From Methylovorus sp035565335 (GTDB taxonomy: Bacteria; Pseudomonadota; Gammaproteobacteria; Burkholderiales; Methylophilaceae), in contig DATMSO010000059.1 in NCBI GenBank assembly GCA_035565335.1, positions 1-13,055 on the forward strand: a DNA stretch of 13,055 nt, read 5' to 3'. The notes beneath the pieces were generated by a model, which saw nothing but the letters and a program-made list of their open reading frames with translations, did not search any database and had not been told where the DNA came from. The position numbers and the translations under genes are program-made. Below, piece by piece: positions 12,558 through 13,055 of the stretch (the first letter of the stretch is position 1; the number at the start of each line of letters is the position of its first letter).

Positions 12558-13055
12558 ATGCAAAGTAATTCGAGTTTCACCTTGCGTCAAGCCAGCCTTT
12601 GCGTCCTGCTGGCTCTGGGCAGCGCCCAAGCCTCTATCGCCATGGCAGAAGAGCCATTACCGGAATACACCTTCATGGATGCGATCAAGACCGGTAAAAA
12701 TCTCACCAGCTTTCGCCTGCGCTATGAAAATGTGAATCAGGATGGCCTGGGACCCGCTGGCACCTCCGCCGCCAACAATGCGCTCAAGGATGGCGAAGGC
12801 CTCACCCTGCGCAGCCTGGTCGGCTGGCAAACCGCGCCTTACAAAAATTTCAGCTTTGCCGCACAGATGATCGATGTCGCCAAATTTCAGGACGACTACA
12901 ACGACAGCACCAATGGCACCCTGATCAACAGCGTATCCAACCAGACCAGCCATGCGGAATACGCCAAGATTGTTGACCCCGACTACACCGGCATCAACCA
13001 GCTCTATATCGACTGGACCGGCATCAAGAACAACCGCGTGCGCCTGGGCCGCCAG
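12558..13055 (+). CDS. Outer-membrane porin, alginate-export-like, N-terminal 166 aa
   Basis: The gene starts at ATG 12558 with AAGGAG ten bases upstream, and is open to the right edge (166 codons, no stop). It has a signal peptide with cleavage probably after AMA (~30). The mature part shows the alternating pattern of a beta-barrel and motifs of the alginate-export/OprB-like porin group: FRLRYENVNQDGL (~52-64), LRSLVGWQTAPYKNFSFAAQMIDV (~85-108), a short ...VVDP-like IVDPDYTGINQLYIDW (~138-153) and RVRLGRQ at the edge. It stands 100 bp after nrtD on the same strand, so it may be read from the nitrate operon and form the outer-membrane entry for nitrate. This role is inference; the family name reflects alginate export in Pseudomonas, not evidence of alginate here. 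Confidence 0.85.
   Translation, partial: MQSNSSFTLRQASLCVLLALGSAQASIAMAEEPLPEYTFMDAIKTGKNLTSFRLRYENVNQDGLGPAGTSAANNALKDGEGLTLRSLVGWQTAPYKNFSFAAQMIDVAKFQDDYNDSTNGTLINSVSNQTSHAEYAKIVDPDYTGINQLYIDWTGIKNNRVRLGRQ

Noticed and set aside
1..13055. CRISPR array, tRNA, rRNA, insertion sequence or prophage genes
   Set aside because: I saw no regularly spaced repeats, no tRNA-like or rRNA-like sequence, and no transposase or phage protein in any frame.

Overview
This 13-kb window looks like chromosomal DNA from a methylotroph-like betaproteobacterium, possibly Methylophilaceae. That is inferred from gene content, base composition and the style of the nitrate genes; no rRNA or marker gene is present to prove it. 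Most of the window is moderately GC-rich and tightly packed. The left ~0.8 kb is visibly more AT-rich and looks acquired.

Layout: (a) 1-785, minus strand: two small unknown ORFs with integron-cassette-like boundaries (GTTAGGAC at one cassette end, its complement GTCCTAAC at the other, and an attC-like 3' end). No integrase is visible. (b) 972-3507, minus: cstA (CstA/BtsT-type carbon-starvation pyruvate/peptide transporter), a short YbdD-type partner and a small TIGR03643/DUF2805-type protein. (c) 3623-4449, minus: a run of very small envelope proteins, namely an OsmB-like glycine-zipper lipoprotein with its own terminator, a 52-aa DUF3309 protein and a 25-aa single-helix protein. (d) 4693-7350, plus: an MsbA-like half-transporter ABC exporter followed by an unrecognised secreted six-cysteine protein. 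(e) 7678-13055, plus: a nitrate-assimilation module consisting of a NasR-type NIT-ANTAR antiterminator, a 426-bp control region, the nitrate ABC transporter genes nrtA, nrtB and nrtD, and the start of an outer-membrane porin.

The most informative region is the control region at 8950-9375. It reads in order as an NtrC-like dyad, a possible IHF site, a near-consensus sigma-54 promoter (GG-N10-GC), a ~270-nt leader with three separate stem-loops whose six-base loops all have A at position 1 and G at position 4, and a 13-bp intrinsic terminator whose 5' arm overlaps the third stem-loop. This is the logic of Klebsiella nasF: nitrogen limitation starts transcription through NtrC and sigma-54, and nitrate bound by NasR lets RNA polymerase pass the leader terminator. 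The known ANTAR target has two hairpins; here there appear to be three, with long spacers. The porin gene behind the ABC genes suggests an outer-membrane entry step belonging to the same uptake system.
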